Shown: positions 43,619 through 52,353 of the stretch, piece after piece
Numbering within the stretch: position 1 is the stretch's first letter
How the letters are laid out: every line of letters starts with the position of its first letter
Assembly: GCF_000176515.1 (NCBI RefSeq)
Contig: NZ_ADAQ01000010.1
Span: 186,001 to 250,000, forward strand
Source of the DNA: Grimontia hollisae CIP 101886
GTDB taxonomy: Bacteria > Pseudomonadota > Gammaproteobacteria > Enterobacterales > Vibrionaceae
Direction: 5' to 3'
Length of the DNA: 64,000 nucleotides
The notes under the pieces: model-generated
Database searches by the model: none
What the model saw: the letters and a program-made list of their open reading frames with translations, nothing else
What the model was told of the DNA's origin: nothing
Made by a program: the position numbers and the translations under genes

Positions 43619-44047
43619 TTATTTTCCTTTGTGCTGGAGTACAGCCATGGTCAGGCGACTGGTACACACCAACCGGCCACGCTCATCGGTGATCTCAATC
43701 TGCCATACCTGAGTTGTTGCCCCCAGATGAACCGCTTTCGCCGTGCCGATAACAAAACCCGAGCGCATTGCACGAATATGGTTGGCATTAATATCCAGAC
43801 CGACACAATATTTATTTTCTTCCACGGCCATATTGGCTGCCAGCGACCCCAGGGTTTCAGCAAGGACGACAGACGCGCCGCCATGGAGCATCCCAAGGGG
43901 TTGATGGGTGCGCGCCTCCACCGGCATGGTACCTGTCAGGCTGTTATCATCAAATGCGGTATATTCAATCCCCACATGTTCAACCAGGGTGTTTTTGGAG
44001 GTGGCGTTAAGACGCTCCAGCGAGATCGGTTTTTTCCAGATAGACAC
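43619..44047 (-). CDS. hotdog-fold acyl-CoA thioesterase, PaaI/YdiI type
   Basis: A 142-residue thioesterase of the PaaI/MenI/EntH hotdog group. Hallmarks are HQPLGMLHGGASVVLAETLGS with the catalytic glutamate near residue 64, then GLDINANHIRAMRSG. This subgroup includes the 1,4-dihydroxy-2-naphthoyl-CoA hydrolase of menaquinone synthesis and proofreading thioesterases of siderophore assembly. No men or ent genes lie beside it, so the substrate is open. It is the first gene of a short minus-strand unit. Confidence 0.9.
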   Translation of the reverse strand: MSIWKKPISLERLNATSKNTLVEHVGIEYTAFDDNSLTGTMPVEARTHQPLGMLHGGASVVLAETLGSLAANMAVEENKYCVGLDINANHIRAMRSGFVIGTAKAVHLGATTQVWQIEITDERGRLVCTSRLTMAVLQHKGK

Positions 44048-44237
44048 AATGGATCCTTACGGCGTTTTGCTGATTTTTAACTATTATCTTTGTTGTCACT
44101 TTCTTTCGCCACCGCCATTTATCTCAACGGGACAATACTGCGAATAACGAAGGTCTCGAAAGTCTTATGGTTTAATTTGCGTCTGTAAATACTTTAAGAT
44201 ATCACCCCAAACGATAAAGGGCTTAAAAGGATACTAA

Positions 44238-45047
44238 ATGAAGCTCAACAGGATAATAACCATTCTTGCTGCCGCACTGCTGAGTGCCTTGGTGGCGGGT
44301 TGCACCACATCCCCAACCGGACGCAGCCAATTTATTTTGGTGTCAGGTTCGGAAATGGCAACGCTGGGCGCTCAGTCTTTCTCTGAACTGAAAAAGAACG
44401 AGAAAATCAGCACAGACAAAAAGACCATCCAATATGTACAGTGCGTGACCGATGCCATTTTGGCGGTAACACCACCGCAGCCTGACTTTGATAAGTGGGA
44501 AGTGGCAGTGTTCGACAGTGATCAGGTGAATGCCTTTGCCTTGCCGGGCGGAAAAATCGGCGTCTATACCGGCCTGTTGAAAGTCGCCCGGACGCAAGAC
44601 CAGCTCGCCTCCGTGATTGGCCATGAAATCGGCCATGTAATGGCGAACCATGGCAGTGAACGCGTTTCCAGCTCACTGGCCGCAAACAGTGCCCTGCAAA
44701 TCACCAGTGTGGCGCTCGGTGCGGCAGGTTCGCAGAATGCTGACTTGATCATGGCGGGTTTAGGGTTAGGTGTGAACGTGGGTGTGTTACTGCCCTTTAG
44801 CCGGACCCATGAATCAGAATCAGATTTGATCGGTGTGCAGTTGATGAATAAAGCGGGCTTTGATCCAAACCAGAGTGTGGCACTCTGGCGCAATATGGCA
44901 AAAGCCTCCAAAGGTGCGCCGCCAGAAATTTTGTCCACACACCCTTCCCACGACACGCGGATTTCTGATCTGAAAACGGCAATTAAACAATTGCCACCCC
45001 CAACGCGAAAGGCGCCCAATTGCGGCAGCCCCAACCTGTTTGGGTAA
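44238..45047 (+). CDS. M48 family metalloprotease, YggG/LoiP-like lipoprotein
   Basis: A 269-residue zinc protease of the M48 family. The N-terminal signal ends in a lipobox (LVAGCTTS), so it should be anchored to a membrane facing the periplasm. The catalytic HEIGH lies in ASVIGHEIGHVMANHGSERVS, and the third zinc ligand is the glutamate in SRTHESESDLIGVQLM. HPSHDTRISDL near the end is typical. LoiP-type proteases help quality control of envelope proteins, often in partnership with BepA. AAAAGGATACTAA precedes the ATG. Confidence 0.93.
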   Translation: MKLNRIITILAAALLSALVAGCTTSPTGRSQFILVSGSEMATLGAQSFSELKKNEKISTDKKTIQYVQCVTDAILAVTPPQPDFDKWEVAVFDSDQVNAFALPGGKIGVYTGLLKVARTQDQLASVIGHEIGHVMANHGSERVSSSLAANSALQITSVALGAAGSQNADLIMAGLGLGVNVGVLLPFSRTHESESDLIGVQLMNKAGFDPNQSVALWRNMAKASKGAPPEILSTHPSHDTRISDLKTAIKQLPPPTRKAPNCGSPNLFG

Positions 45048-45065
45048 CCAGCCAAATAAGAACGT

Positions 45066-45085
45066 AGCCGGCAATAACGCTGGCT
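45066..45085 (+). terminator. possible intrinsic terminator after the M48 protease gene
   Basis: AGCCGGC (45066-45072) pairs with GCTGGCT (45079-45085) with one wobble around AATAAC, followed by TCGTCTTT. The stem is short and the tract weak. Confidence 0.45.
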
Positions 45086-45113
45086 TCGTCTTTAAGATGT
45101 CTGGAAATAACAG

Positions 45114-45542
45114 TTATTGGGAGGCCAGCGCTTCACCGGTAACGTCAGCCACTGAGATAAATATATGTTGCGCTTCACCACGCAGATTGACGATGGGGTT
45201 AAGCGTGACGTTCTGGTACATATAACTGGCCTGCCCAGTGATAGGACGTACATTCCGGCAATGAAACAGGTAAGGACGCTGTTTCCACACCACAAAACTG
45301 CGGCATTTTAATTCAAAGACCGGGCGGCATTTTGCCCGAAACCAGGCTTCGGGTATCTCCGGAAACACAGTGAACAAAGATTGACCTTTGACTTTATTAG
45401 GGTGTCTGCCCGTGTGATGAACCATAAAGCCATTCCACATATGGATAGTGAAATCACGGTCGACGACAATCAAGCCCATGTCGATATTCTGAACCATATC
45501 GACCATCCAGTTGAATTGTTCAAATTCTGGTGAGTCAATCAT
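45114..45542 (-). CDS. single PAS-domain protein partnered with CheY-CheC gene
   Basis: A 142-residue stand-alone PAS domain: QFNWMVDMVQNIDMGLIVVDRDFTIHMWN, then GRHPNKVKGQSLFTVFPEIPEAWF and the closing VTLNPIVNLRGEAQHIFISVADVT. There is no kinase or output domain, so it probably senses a small ligand, redox state or a partner protein and signals by contact. Its ATG lies two bases after the stop codon of the CheY-CheC fusion, so the two are very likely one functional unit. Confidence 0.85.
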   Translation of the reverse strand: MIDSPEFEQFNWMVDMVQNIDMGLIVVDRDFTIHMWNGFMVHHTGRHPNKVKGQSLFTVFPEIPEAWFRAKCRPVFELKCRSFVVWKQRPYLFHCRNVRPITGQASYMYQNVTLNPIVNLRGEAQHIFISVADVTGEALASQ

Positions 45543-45544
45543 GG

Positions 45545-46555
45545 CTACTCCTCATCGTCCATCAGGTAGGCCAGTTTCGCGTCAAGCAGTGGCAAGGATT
45601 CATCCACCAGTAGTAACAACAAATCGCATTTGATGTTGGTGCCATCAATGGCGTAGCTCACTTCAATGGTGACCGTTCGCTTCCAGGTGCCATGCATCTT
45701 CTCAACCAGCTTATCAACGGATTGGTGTTGACCGATGATCACCGGATAGCTCTGGGCAAACACCAGCCCTGCCTGCTCACCAATCCCTGATAAGAATGCA
45801 GAGATCAAAACATTGCTGACATCCACCAGCACTTCAAGGTCATTATCAACACTGCCATCATCTGGGTAATCCAGAATGCCAAGCAAATCATTCATCGAAG
45901 AGTCTGATATCAACATGAGTGCTTCGCCCGCGATTCCCTCGCCGCTGAAACCCTGGCAGATACCGTTTATGTTGTCATTATTCGCCAGATGCTTGATGGT
46001 CATGGTGAGCTCACTGACCTCAAGCACGTTCACCTGGGGCAAGGGCATATGGACGAAAACATCGAAGTAACGGGCCAGTGAATCTGCGGCACGTCCCATC
46101 GCCAGGTTCACCACTTCCAGATACATTTCACGCCGGCCAATTTTCATGTCCAACGCAGGTTGCGTAGGTTTATCCGCGGATAAAGACGGTGCACTGCCTG
46201 TAAACGAAACCAGAAGCTGTGCCAGATTTTCCTGACTGACAGGCTTTCTTACAAAGGCTTTGGCTCCCAGGGAAAGTACCCTTTCCTGAGCTTTGGGCTG
46301 AATATCGCCGGAAACAACAAACACAGGCACATTGATATTGTTGGTGCGCATCATTTCCAGTGTTTCAAATCCATCCATCTCTGGCATGGTGAGATCTAAA
46401 AACATGACATCGAAACGGGAAGCCTGAAGCTGTTCAATCGCAATTTTGCCATTTTCCGCAAACGTCACATCGGCATGGATAGTGCTTGGCAGAGATCTGG
46501 CCAGTTGCTTTCTGGCCAGTGCAGAATCGTCGGTGATTAATACTCGGGTCGTCAA
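45545..46555 (-). CDS. response regulator receiver fused to CheC-like phosphatase domain
   Basis: A 336-residue two-domain protein. Residues 1-120 are a CheY-like receiver with the acidic pair D9/D10, phosphorylation site D54 (FLDLTMPEMDG) and lysine in FVRKPV. The rest is a CheC/CheX-type phosphatase fold: MYLEVVNLAMGRAADSL matches the E-x2-N active-site helix, and the second helix LVDVSNVLISAFL has a D-x2-N variant. CheC proteins remove phosphate from CheY-P. A receiver fused to its own phosphatase would make a self-resetting switch. The adjacent PAS protein may be the input. Confidence 0.88.
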   Translation of the reverse strand: MTTRVLITDDSALARKQLARSLPSTIHADVTFAENGKIAIEQLQASRFDVMFLDLTMPEMDGFETLEMMRTNNINVPVFVVSGDIQPKAQERVLSLGAKAFVRKPVSQENLAQLLVSFTGSAPSLSADKPTQPALDMKIGRREMYLEVVNLAMGRAADSLARYFDVFVHMPLPQVNVLEVSELTMTIKHLANNDNINGICQGFSGEGIAGEALMLISDSSMNDLLGILDYPDDGSVDNDLEVLVDVSNVLISAFLSGIGEQAGLVFAQSYPVIIGQHQSVDKLVEKMHGTWKRTVTIEVSYAIDGTNIKCDLLLLLVDESLPLLDAKLAYLMDDEE

Positions 46556-46748
46556 AATTTCTATCCCTAATTCCGGCGGCAGTTACTCATGGTTGGCGTA
46601 AGCAAGGCAAAGAAATATAACGCAATTTGCAAAGTAACGAGCCTTACTTCCATAAGCATAGTTGCTAAACATGCCTAATGGTTTTAAAGATAAAAAATTA
46701 AATCGGGTAGGAATCTCCGCGAAATGAATGTGTCCCCCTGCTACACGG

Positions 46749-47423
46749 TCAAGGCTGTTCTGGAAGTGGCATATTGCCAAAGGCAGAAAGCGCCCGCTTC
46801 ACTTTATCCAGTTCCGCACTCAAACCATCAAACTGTTCGATCATCGCATCATTTTGGGATTTCAGTTCATCGAAGTTGTCGCAATCGGTCTGGGAGACCT
46901 TATTCCATGAGTCGCCTTTTTTGAATTCGGCACAGGCTTGCTGACTGAGTTCCAGTTTGTGTGCACCTTTGAGGATTTTTTCATTGAGCTCATTGATCGC
47001 TTCGGTCAGGCGATGACGCTCCGCATATAGCTGGTCGGCGTCCTTTATACGATTTTTCAGCTGCATAATCGCAACTGATTGTTTTTCTGTCTGCTTTTTC
47101 CATTGCTCAGCCTGCTCAGTATATTTTCGGGCTTTATCATCAAGCTCGGCTTTCAGACTGACAATTTCTGCCGCTTTGGTATCAAGTTGTTCAGTTAACA
47201 GAGCAGCCTTCTCCCCTGCCTGCCGGTTTGACGCCTCAAGCTGGGTGATGTGTTGTTGCGCCTCATTCAGCTCTGACTGGCTTTGCGCCAGTTCTGCCTG
47301 GGTATCCCCAAGCTCAGATTGGGTATTACCCTCAGCAGAAGACCAATGGTTGGATGTTACCAGGCCACCTAAAACCAGCCCAGCAACAAACAGTAATGCC
47401 CCTTTTTTATTTGCATCTGTCAT
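46749..47423 (-). CDS. membrane-anchored coiled-coil protein, 224 aa
   Basis: After a short cytoplasmic start (MTDANKKGA) comes one hydrophobic helix (LLFVAGLVLGGLVTSN). A long, nearly unbroken coiled coil follows (about residues 30-150), with repeated QSEL/QAEL units and heptads such as LLTEQLDTKAAEIVSLKAEL. The C-terminal part has two cysteines (QQACAEF and QTDCDNF) that could form a disulfide, suggesting a periplasmic location. GAGGAAT before ATG 47423 set the start. There is no known family; a structural or envelope-spacing role is a guess. Confidence 0.75.
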   Translation of the reverse strand: MTDANKKGALLFVAGLVLGGLVTSNHWSSAEGNTQSELGDTQAELAQSQSELNEAQQHITQLEASNRQAGEKAALLTEQLDTKAAEIVSLKAELDDKARKYTEQAEQWKKQTEKQSVAIMQLKNRIKDADQLYAERHRLTEAINELNEKILKGAHKLELSQQACAEFKKGDSWNKVSQTDCDNFDELKSQNDAMIEQFDGLSAELDKVKRALSAFGNMPLPEQP

Positions 47424-47555
47424 TGAGTATTCCTCGCACCGGTTATACTGGCAAGCACCATTGCTTGTCCCCCAAAAACTGCCTTCATGATAGACCATGA
47501 TGGCAGTTGTTCGTGTTAGCGTAAGGAAAAAAGTCGTTGAATTTCGGTTGTTTGT

Positions 47556-49385
47556 TCAAGGTTTAGTCAAGATAACATCACTTTTGGGTACACAGCAGCA
47601 GGCCAGTACCAATCCCTCTTCTTTTTCCCCCGGGAAAAGGGCGGGCATATCGGGCTGCTCTACCTCCCCGTCAACCAACCTGAGTTTGCAACAACCACAC
47701 ACACCAGCGCGACAACTGTAATCCACATACACCCCCGCCTCTTCTGCCTGAATCAGAATCGGGCGCTGGTTTTCACCACGGATAAATTCCCCTTCAATCG
47801 TAATGTTCACGTCCATCGCTGGCGCATCGTTACCCACAGTGGGTGGCGTGAAGAACTCCTGATGACGTTGAACTTCCGGCACACCCAATGTTTCCAATAG
47901 GTTCATTGCCGACGCCATAAAGCCTTCAGGGCCACAGACAAAGACTTCACGCTGGACAAGTTTTGGGATCAGGGCCAGGTGCTCCTGGCACAAACGGCCA
48001 GACATTCCCTGCCATTTGTCAGAAGGTTGGCTGAGCAGCATCATGACGTTAAGACCCGGATTCGCTGCTTGCAATGCTTGAAGTTCATCAGCAAACGGTA
48101 TGTCTTCTTCCGAACGGCATTGGTGGAAAAACACCACATCGTGAATGTCACTGTTGTCTGCCAGCGCGCGTAACATGGCGATCATCGGCGTCACGCCACT
48201 GCCCCCGGAAAGGAGCAATAATTTTTGACGCCTCGCGGGATCTTCATCCAGATGGAACTGCCCATCAGGTTGCTGGGCTTTAATACTGGCCCCCACTGCC
48301 ATGGTGTTGTGTAGCCAGTTTGAGACCAAACCATCCTCGATACGTTTCACCGAAATAGCCAGTTTGTCTGGGCGGGTTGGAGAGGAAGACAAGGTGTACC
48401 GGCGATGGATGCGCTCACCATTGATTTCCAGTTCAACAGGAAGATGCTGACCGGCTTTGTATTGTGGTAATGCGCCATGCTGCGGGGTAAACCAGAAGGT
48501 TTTGAAATCCCTGGCGATCTCTTCCACTTCACTACAAGTCAATTGCATCTTTGGCGTGGTGTTGTCTTCATAAACCTCCGGTTCCCGAAACTCCAGCACC
48601 TGGATCTCATCGTCGGTTGAAATAACACCTTCATTCAACGCAATCAGGTTCATGCCGAAATTGACGTTGCCGTCTTTGTCGGTGCGAAACTGGCTCAATG
48701 TGGTAATTGGCTCACCATTGGCGCGAAAGCGGCCGGTGTCCAAATCCAGCGTGGTAAACACACAACGGCTACAAGGCCGTGCCACCTTGAAGGTGACTCC
48801 ACCAATGCGGATTTTACCCCAGGTGTCTTCTTCAAAGGCTTCACAGCCTGATACCACAATGTTGCTGCGAAACTGATCCATCACGTGCTTGTCTGGCGAG
48901 CGCGCGTTCAGCGCCTCCAGCGAGGCTTCTGAAATCACCAGCAGCGGAAAGCCATCCGCAAAGCTCACCTCCGTCTGGGCAGTTTGCGAATAGCGCGGTG
49001 ACGCCTCTTCCCCGGTAAACAGCAACTGTTTGTTGCCACCCAGCAAATGGCTGAACCAGGCATTCGCGGTGGAGGTGGTCGCGTAACCCAGAAATTCATC
49101 TTTCCACACGCCAGTTTGGGTCTCACTCATTGAAAACTGGGCATATTTCAGCACCAAGGGAGACATGGTGGGATGGGTCAACGTAATACCGTTAGACTGG
49201 ATAGACACTGTCACTTCGGTCAGTTTGGGTTCGGTGCGGCCGGTGACCATTTTGCCAGTGCTGTCGGTGACCATAAAGCGCCTGTCAAAGCTGAGGCCGA
49301 TTTTCTCTACCCACGCATTGGACAGTGAAATGCCCTTTGCCGACTTCACCGGAAAAATATTTATCTGACTGACTGTTGCGCTCAC
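47556..49385 (-). CDS. MOSC domain fused to flavin/ferredoxin reductase with 2Fe-2S cluster (YcbX-Hcr type hybrid)
   Basis: A 609-residue fusion. Residues 1-270 are a MOSC N-terminal barrel plus MOSC domain (INIFPVKSAKG; the molybdenum-cofactor-binding cysteine in ARPCSRCVFT), like YcbX. Residues about 280-520 form an FAD/NAD(P)H reductase (RRYTLSSSPTRPDKL for FAD, LLLSGGSGVTPM for NAD). The C-terminus is a plant-type 2Fe-2S domain (CRAGVCGCC, later LACCC). YcbX with CysJ or a partner reduces N-hydroxylated compounds; here the reductase is built in, making a self-sufficient chain. The start is GTG 49385 after AAAGGAG. Confidence 0.9.
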   Translation of the reverse strand: MSATVSQINIFPVKSAKGISLSNAWVEKIGLSFDRRFMVTDSTGKMVTGRTEPKLTEVTVSIQSNGITLTHPTMSPLVLKYAQFSMSETQTGVWKDEFLGYATTSTANAWFSHLLGGNKQLLFTGEEASPRYSQTAQTEVSFADGFPLLVISEASLEALNARSPDKHVMDQFRSNIVVSGCEAFEEDTWGKIRIGGVTFKVARPCSRCVFTTLDLDTGRFRANGEPITTLSQFRTDKDGNVNFGMNLIALNEGVISTDDEIQVLEFREPEVYEDNTTPKMQLTCSEVEEIARDFKTFWFTPQHGALPQYKAGQHLPVELEINGERIHRRYTLSSSPTRPDKLAISVKRIEDGLVSNWLHNTMAVGASIKAQQPDGQFHLDEDPARRQKLLLLSGGSGVTPMIAMLRALADNSDIHDVVFFHQCRSEEDIPFADELQALQAANPGLNVMMLLSQPSDKWQGMSGRLCQEHLALIPKLVQREVFVCGPEGFMASAMNLLETLGVPEVQRHQEFFTPPTVGNDAPAMDVNITIEGEFIRGENQRPILIQAEEAGVYVDYSCRAGVCGCCKLRLVDGEVEQPDMPALFPGEKEEGLVLACCCVPKSDVILTKP

Positions 49386-49472
49386 ACTGACTCCTTTCTT
49401 GTTATTAAATACCGGTTTCGTATTGTACAGAGTCCTTCTGTTAAATCAGTAACAAACACCACCCGCCTGACA

Positions 49473-51044
49473 CTATTCCTGTTTCGACGCGATGATCCGG
49501 TTGAGCCGGTCTGGCTCACTGACCAAGGTAGGAAATTTAAGATACAGATGGTGCAAGCAGGTCAGGCATAACGCAATACAGTTGTTGGTTTTATCCCGGA
49601 TTTCATCCGCATCCCACCAGGCTTCACCGGACAGGATCAGGTTCCAGTCCGCCACCAAGCTTTCAGCCAGCGCTACCGCATCTTCCACATCGCCTTTCAC
49701 CAACACATTCACGGCGTTGGCAACGTTTTCGGCATCGGCACCTGCCCCGAAAATGTTCCTCAATGCCAGAATGGCATCCAGCAAGCCATCGAGACGATCA
49801 GGCTGGCGTGCCGCACTGAACAGGCGACCAAAGGCTAGCCGGATACCGGTTGAATCGGTGTCTTCCAGCAGTACGCTCCAGTTTTCTAAATCATCCAACA
49901 CAGCGTTAGTAACAAAGACGGGCTCTTCTGCCTCTTTCACGGTATCAACCGTCTGTTTAGCGCCTTCTAGTGAGAAAGGATCGATATGCCATGCCCATTC
50001 CGGTGCAACAAACGGTGGGGTCTGGTCCAGAAAACACATCGCCATACAAAGTGTGATGTTTAATTCGGTGGCAACTTTGTCGTTTTCTGCATCCATCACA
50101 TCGTCGGGCCACTCGTCGTCTTCGAGCAAATCGCCGACATTAATGGCATAGGCAAAACCGGACTCCAACATAAATCCGCTGTCTTTGCGTTTTGCCATCT
50201 GGCTTGGCTGTTGCAACACATATTCTGCAATCGCCGGCGTGTAGCGACGCAGGGTTCCCCATCGGGTATCCAGCGCATCAAAGTCTATCAACGCTGCGTT
50301 TCTGAAGCCGACAAATAGCGGTATCTGTGCCACTTCACCGTCTGCCACACTGCGTGCAATTTCCAGCATTTCCAACACGGTTTCAACGAAGATATCGGCC
50401 GAGATTGGCCCGCGCACCCGCATCAGGTCATAGCTGTTAATCAACAACGCTGCGGGCAATGAAGAAAGGGTAATAACACCTCGCCCTCCCTTGGAATCTG
50501 CATAGTGGCCAAAGGTTTCGCTGGGCTCATTGCCGATGGTCTCAAACACCCTTTCAAACGAGTGATCTTCAATAAAATGGCGGAATAAAGCCTTATGCCC
50601 CGGCAGATGCATGATTGCCGCACTTAAATGGCCTGATGCGCGGTAAAACAGGTGCGGGCGGGCACCGGCTTTCACCAAAAACAGGGGATAGAGTTCTGCG
50701 GCCACCGTTGACAGGCTTCTGGCAAGGGGATCACTGGTATTCACAGCGGGCGTTATACCGCCATTCTGACGTCGCCAGACGGAGAAGATATGCTGCCCGT
50801 TTTGAAGGACATGCGGCAGGCGATGGAAAAACGATTGTTCAATGTCCCCTTGCGCCACCGCGACGGAACGCATCTGGCGGCAAAGCTGGATATAGGAAGA
50901 AAGCGTCTCTTTTTGTTTGGCATCCAGCCATCCCTGGTGTTGCAGCACCAGCCGGGCATCAGACTCGGAAATGTTCAGGATATAACTGACAATACGGTGC
51001 CCCATGGCTTTGACGAAGTTCGGGATTGGTTCTTTTAACGGCAT
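49473..51044 (-). CDS. hypothetical protein, 523 aa, cytoplasmic, helical
   Basis: A large, intact 523-residue frame with no signal peptide or membrane segment. It appears mainly alpha-helical, with many tryptophans and acidic turns in the C-terminal half (NGGITPAV, YPLFLVKAGARPHLFYRASGH, DDEWPDDVMDAENDK). No nucleotide-binding, metal or catalytic motif stands out. ATG 51044 preceded by GGGGGT was chosen; the upstream extension to 51146 has an unlikely composition. I do not recognise the family. It is transcribed alone between the MOSC fusion and the LysR gene. Confidence 0.75.
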   Translation of the reverse strand: MPLKEPIPNFVKAMGHRIVSYILNISESDARLVLQHQGWLDAKQKETLSSYIQLCRQMRSVAVAQGDIEQSFFHRLPHVLQNGQHIFSVWRRQNGGITPAVNTSDPLARSLSTVAAELYPLFLVKAGARPHLFYRASGHLSAAIMHLPGHKALFRHFIEDHSFERVFETIGNEPSETFGHYADSKGGRGVITLSSLPAALLINSYDLMRVRGPISADIFVETVLEMLEIARSVADGEVAQIPLFVGFRNAALIDFDALDTRWGTLRRYTPAIAEYVLQQPSQMAKRKDSGFMLESGFAYAINVGDLLEDDEWPDDVMDAENDKVATELNITLCMAMCFLDQTPPFVAPEWAWHIDPFSLEGAKQTVDTVKEAEEPVFVTNAVLDDLENWSVLLEDTDSTGIRLAFGRLFSAARQPDRLDGLLDAILALRNIFGAGADAENVANAVNVLVKGDVEDAVALAESLVADWNLILSGEAWWDADEIRDKTNNCIALCLTCLHHLYLKFPTLVSEPDRLNRIIASKQE

Positions 51045-51263
51045 GTCACCCCCAGCGTCAATCCTCTTCCGCGACACCCTATTTTGCGGAAGAGTCGTTA
51101 CCCAAACAGCATTTACGAAAGGCCAGTGAAACTCTCTTTCCGTCAAGGCAGGCTGTTTGGTGTTGTTATTGGTATGGTTATCGGCAGCGCGTTAGGAAAA
51201 TATAGCAGGAAGCTGGCACTATCCTGCCACACCAATCCCCCGTGATACGAATTTATCGCGTTA

Positions 51264-52154
51264 TTATAAAGGCTTATCCGACACAATTTTTTTCAACACC
51301 GACCACACTTTTTCCCCGGGTGCGTGCAAACGTGACTGATACCGATAAGCGTAATAAGTCACTTTACGAACATGCTGCTGCTCGCCAATCACGGCTAGAC
51401 GACCATCCTCCAGTTCCTGGCGAATAGAGAAATCCGGCAGCCACGCCACGCCCTGCCCATTGATGGCCTGCAACTTTAGCATCTCTACCATCGAGGACAG
51501 AAACACGGTTCTGAGGTTAAGCGCGGAACGCAGGGAATCTGTTTGCCTGCCCATGTATGAGGCAGGGCTGTAAGCGAGCCAAGGGACAGGCATATCGGAT
51601 GATAGCGCAAACAGCGGCGCCCCCTTTTCATCTGTGGCGCAAACAGGCAACAAATCCGCATTCCCCACTTCAATGTAATCAAACGGTGGAAGCTTTAGGT
51701 GCTCATTGTCAAACGCGAGCAGCAAATCGCACTCCCCTTGCTGCAAGGCATCAACAGCCTCATCAACGTTCATGGCCTCCACACTCAGCATGGGTAACGT
51801 GTCCGGCGTAAAAGCACGCTGGATGGACAACGTCATGTCCAGCGCCAGAGAGTGCGCGGAAGCAATACGGACAACACTGCCATCGGAATAGTTCAGCGCA
51901 CAAATCTGGCTGATCCCTTCTTCTATTTGATGCAACAGGGTTCGGGCGGTCACGCGGAAAATACGGCCACTGGCGGTCAGGGCAACGGGAGTTTGGGAGC
52001 GGTCGATGAGCTCTGCGCCGACGGATTGTTCCAGCAAACGGATGCGGCGTGAGAATGCCGGCTGAGTGATATTGCGAAGGGCCGCCGCAGACGAGAAATT
52101 CCGTGTCTCAGCCAGTGCCAGAAAATCATCCAGCCATTTACTCTCAATATTCAC
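51264..52154 (-). CDS. LysR family regulator divergent from dgcNA (DgcR-like)
   Basis: A 296-residue LysR-type regulator. The helix-turn-helix lies in residues 3-60 (WLDDFLALAETRNFSSAAALRNITQPAFSRRI). The C-terminal half is the two-lobed effector domain (PVCATDEKGAPLF, GQGVAWLPDFSIR). It starts at GTG 52154, 11 bases below AGGAC. It is divergent from dgcN with about 200 bases between, the arrangement of DgcR, which controls the D-glutamate genes in marine proteobacteria; the effector would be D-glutamate or an N-acetyl derivative. The role is inferred from position. Confidence 0.88.
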   Translation of the reverse strand: MNIESKWLDDFLALAETRNFSSAAALRNITQPAFSRRIRLLEQSVGAELIDRSQTPVALTASGRIFRVTARTLLHQIEEGISQICALNYSDGSVVRIASAHSLALDMTLSIQRAFTPDTLPMLSVEAMNVDEAVDALQQGECDLLLAFDNEHLKLPPFDYIEVGNADLLPVCATDEKGAPLFALSSDMPVPWLAYSPASYMGRQTDSLRSALNLRTVFLSSMVEMLKLQAINGQGVAWLPDFSIRQELEDGRLAVIGEQQHVRKVTYYAYRYQSRLHAPGEKVWSVLKKIVSDKPL

Positions 52155-52252
52155 ATCCTGTCCTTAAGCCCATCTCTTTTCTATCGGCATTTTAATGTCA
52201 GATAAAAATCAAAAACCAATCAATCTCACAATAATCAGTAAGTTTGATAACA

Positions 52253-52281
52253 AAATGGCATGACCAAATCATAAATGGCAT
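52253..52281. promoter_or_regulatory. direct repeat and LysR-type dyad in the lysR-dgcN intergenic region
   Basis: AAATGGCAT occurs at 52253-52261 and again at 52273-52281, 20 bases (about two turns) apart. Between them ATGACCAAATCAT (52260-52272) is a dyad of the T-N11-A kind used by LysR regulators. It is the most likely binding site for the adjacent regulator. Confidence 0.5.
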
Positions 52282-52353
52282 TTTTCCAGCCCTTCCTTTC
52301 AGCCCTATAGTGAATACATCAACAAAAGGACACTTACCGGAGACCGGAGAACC

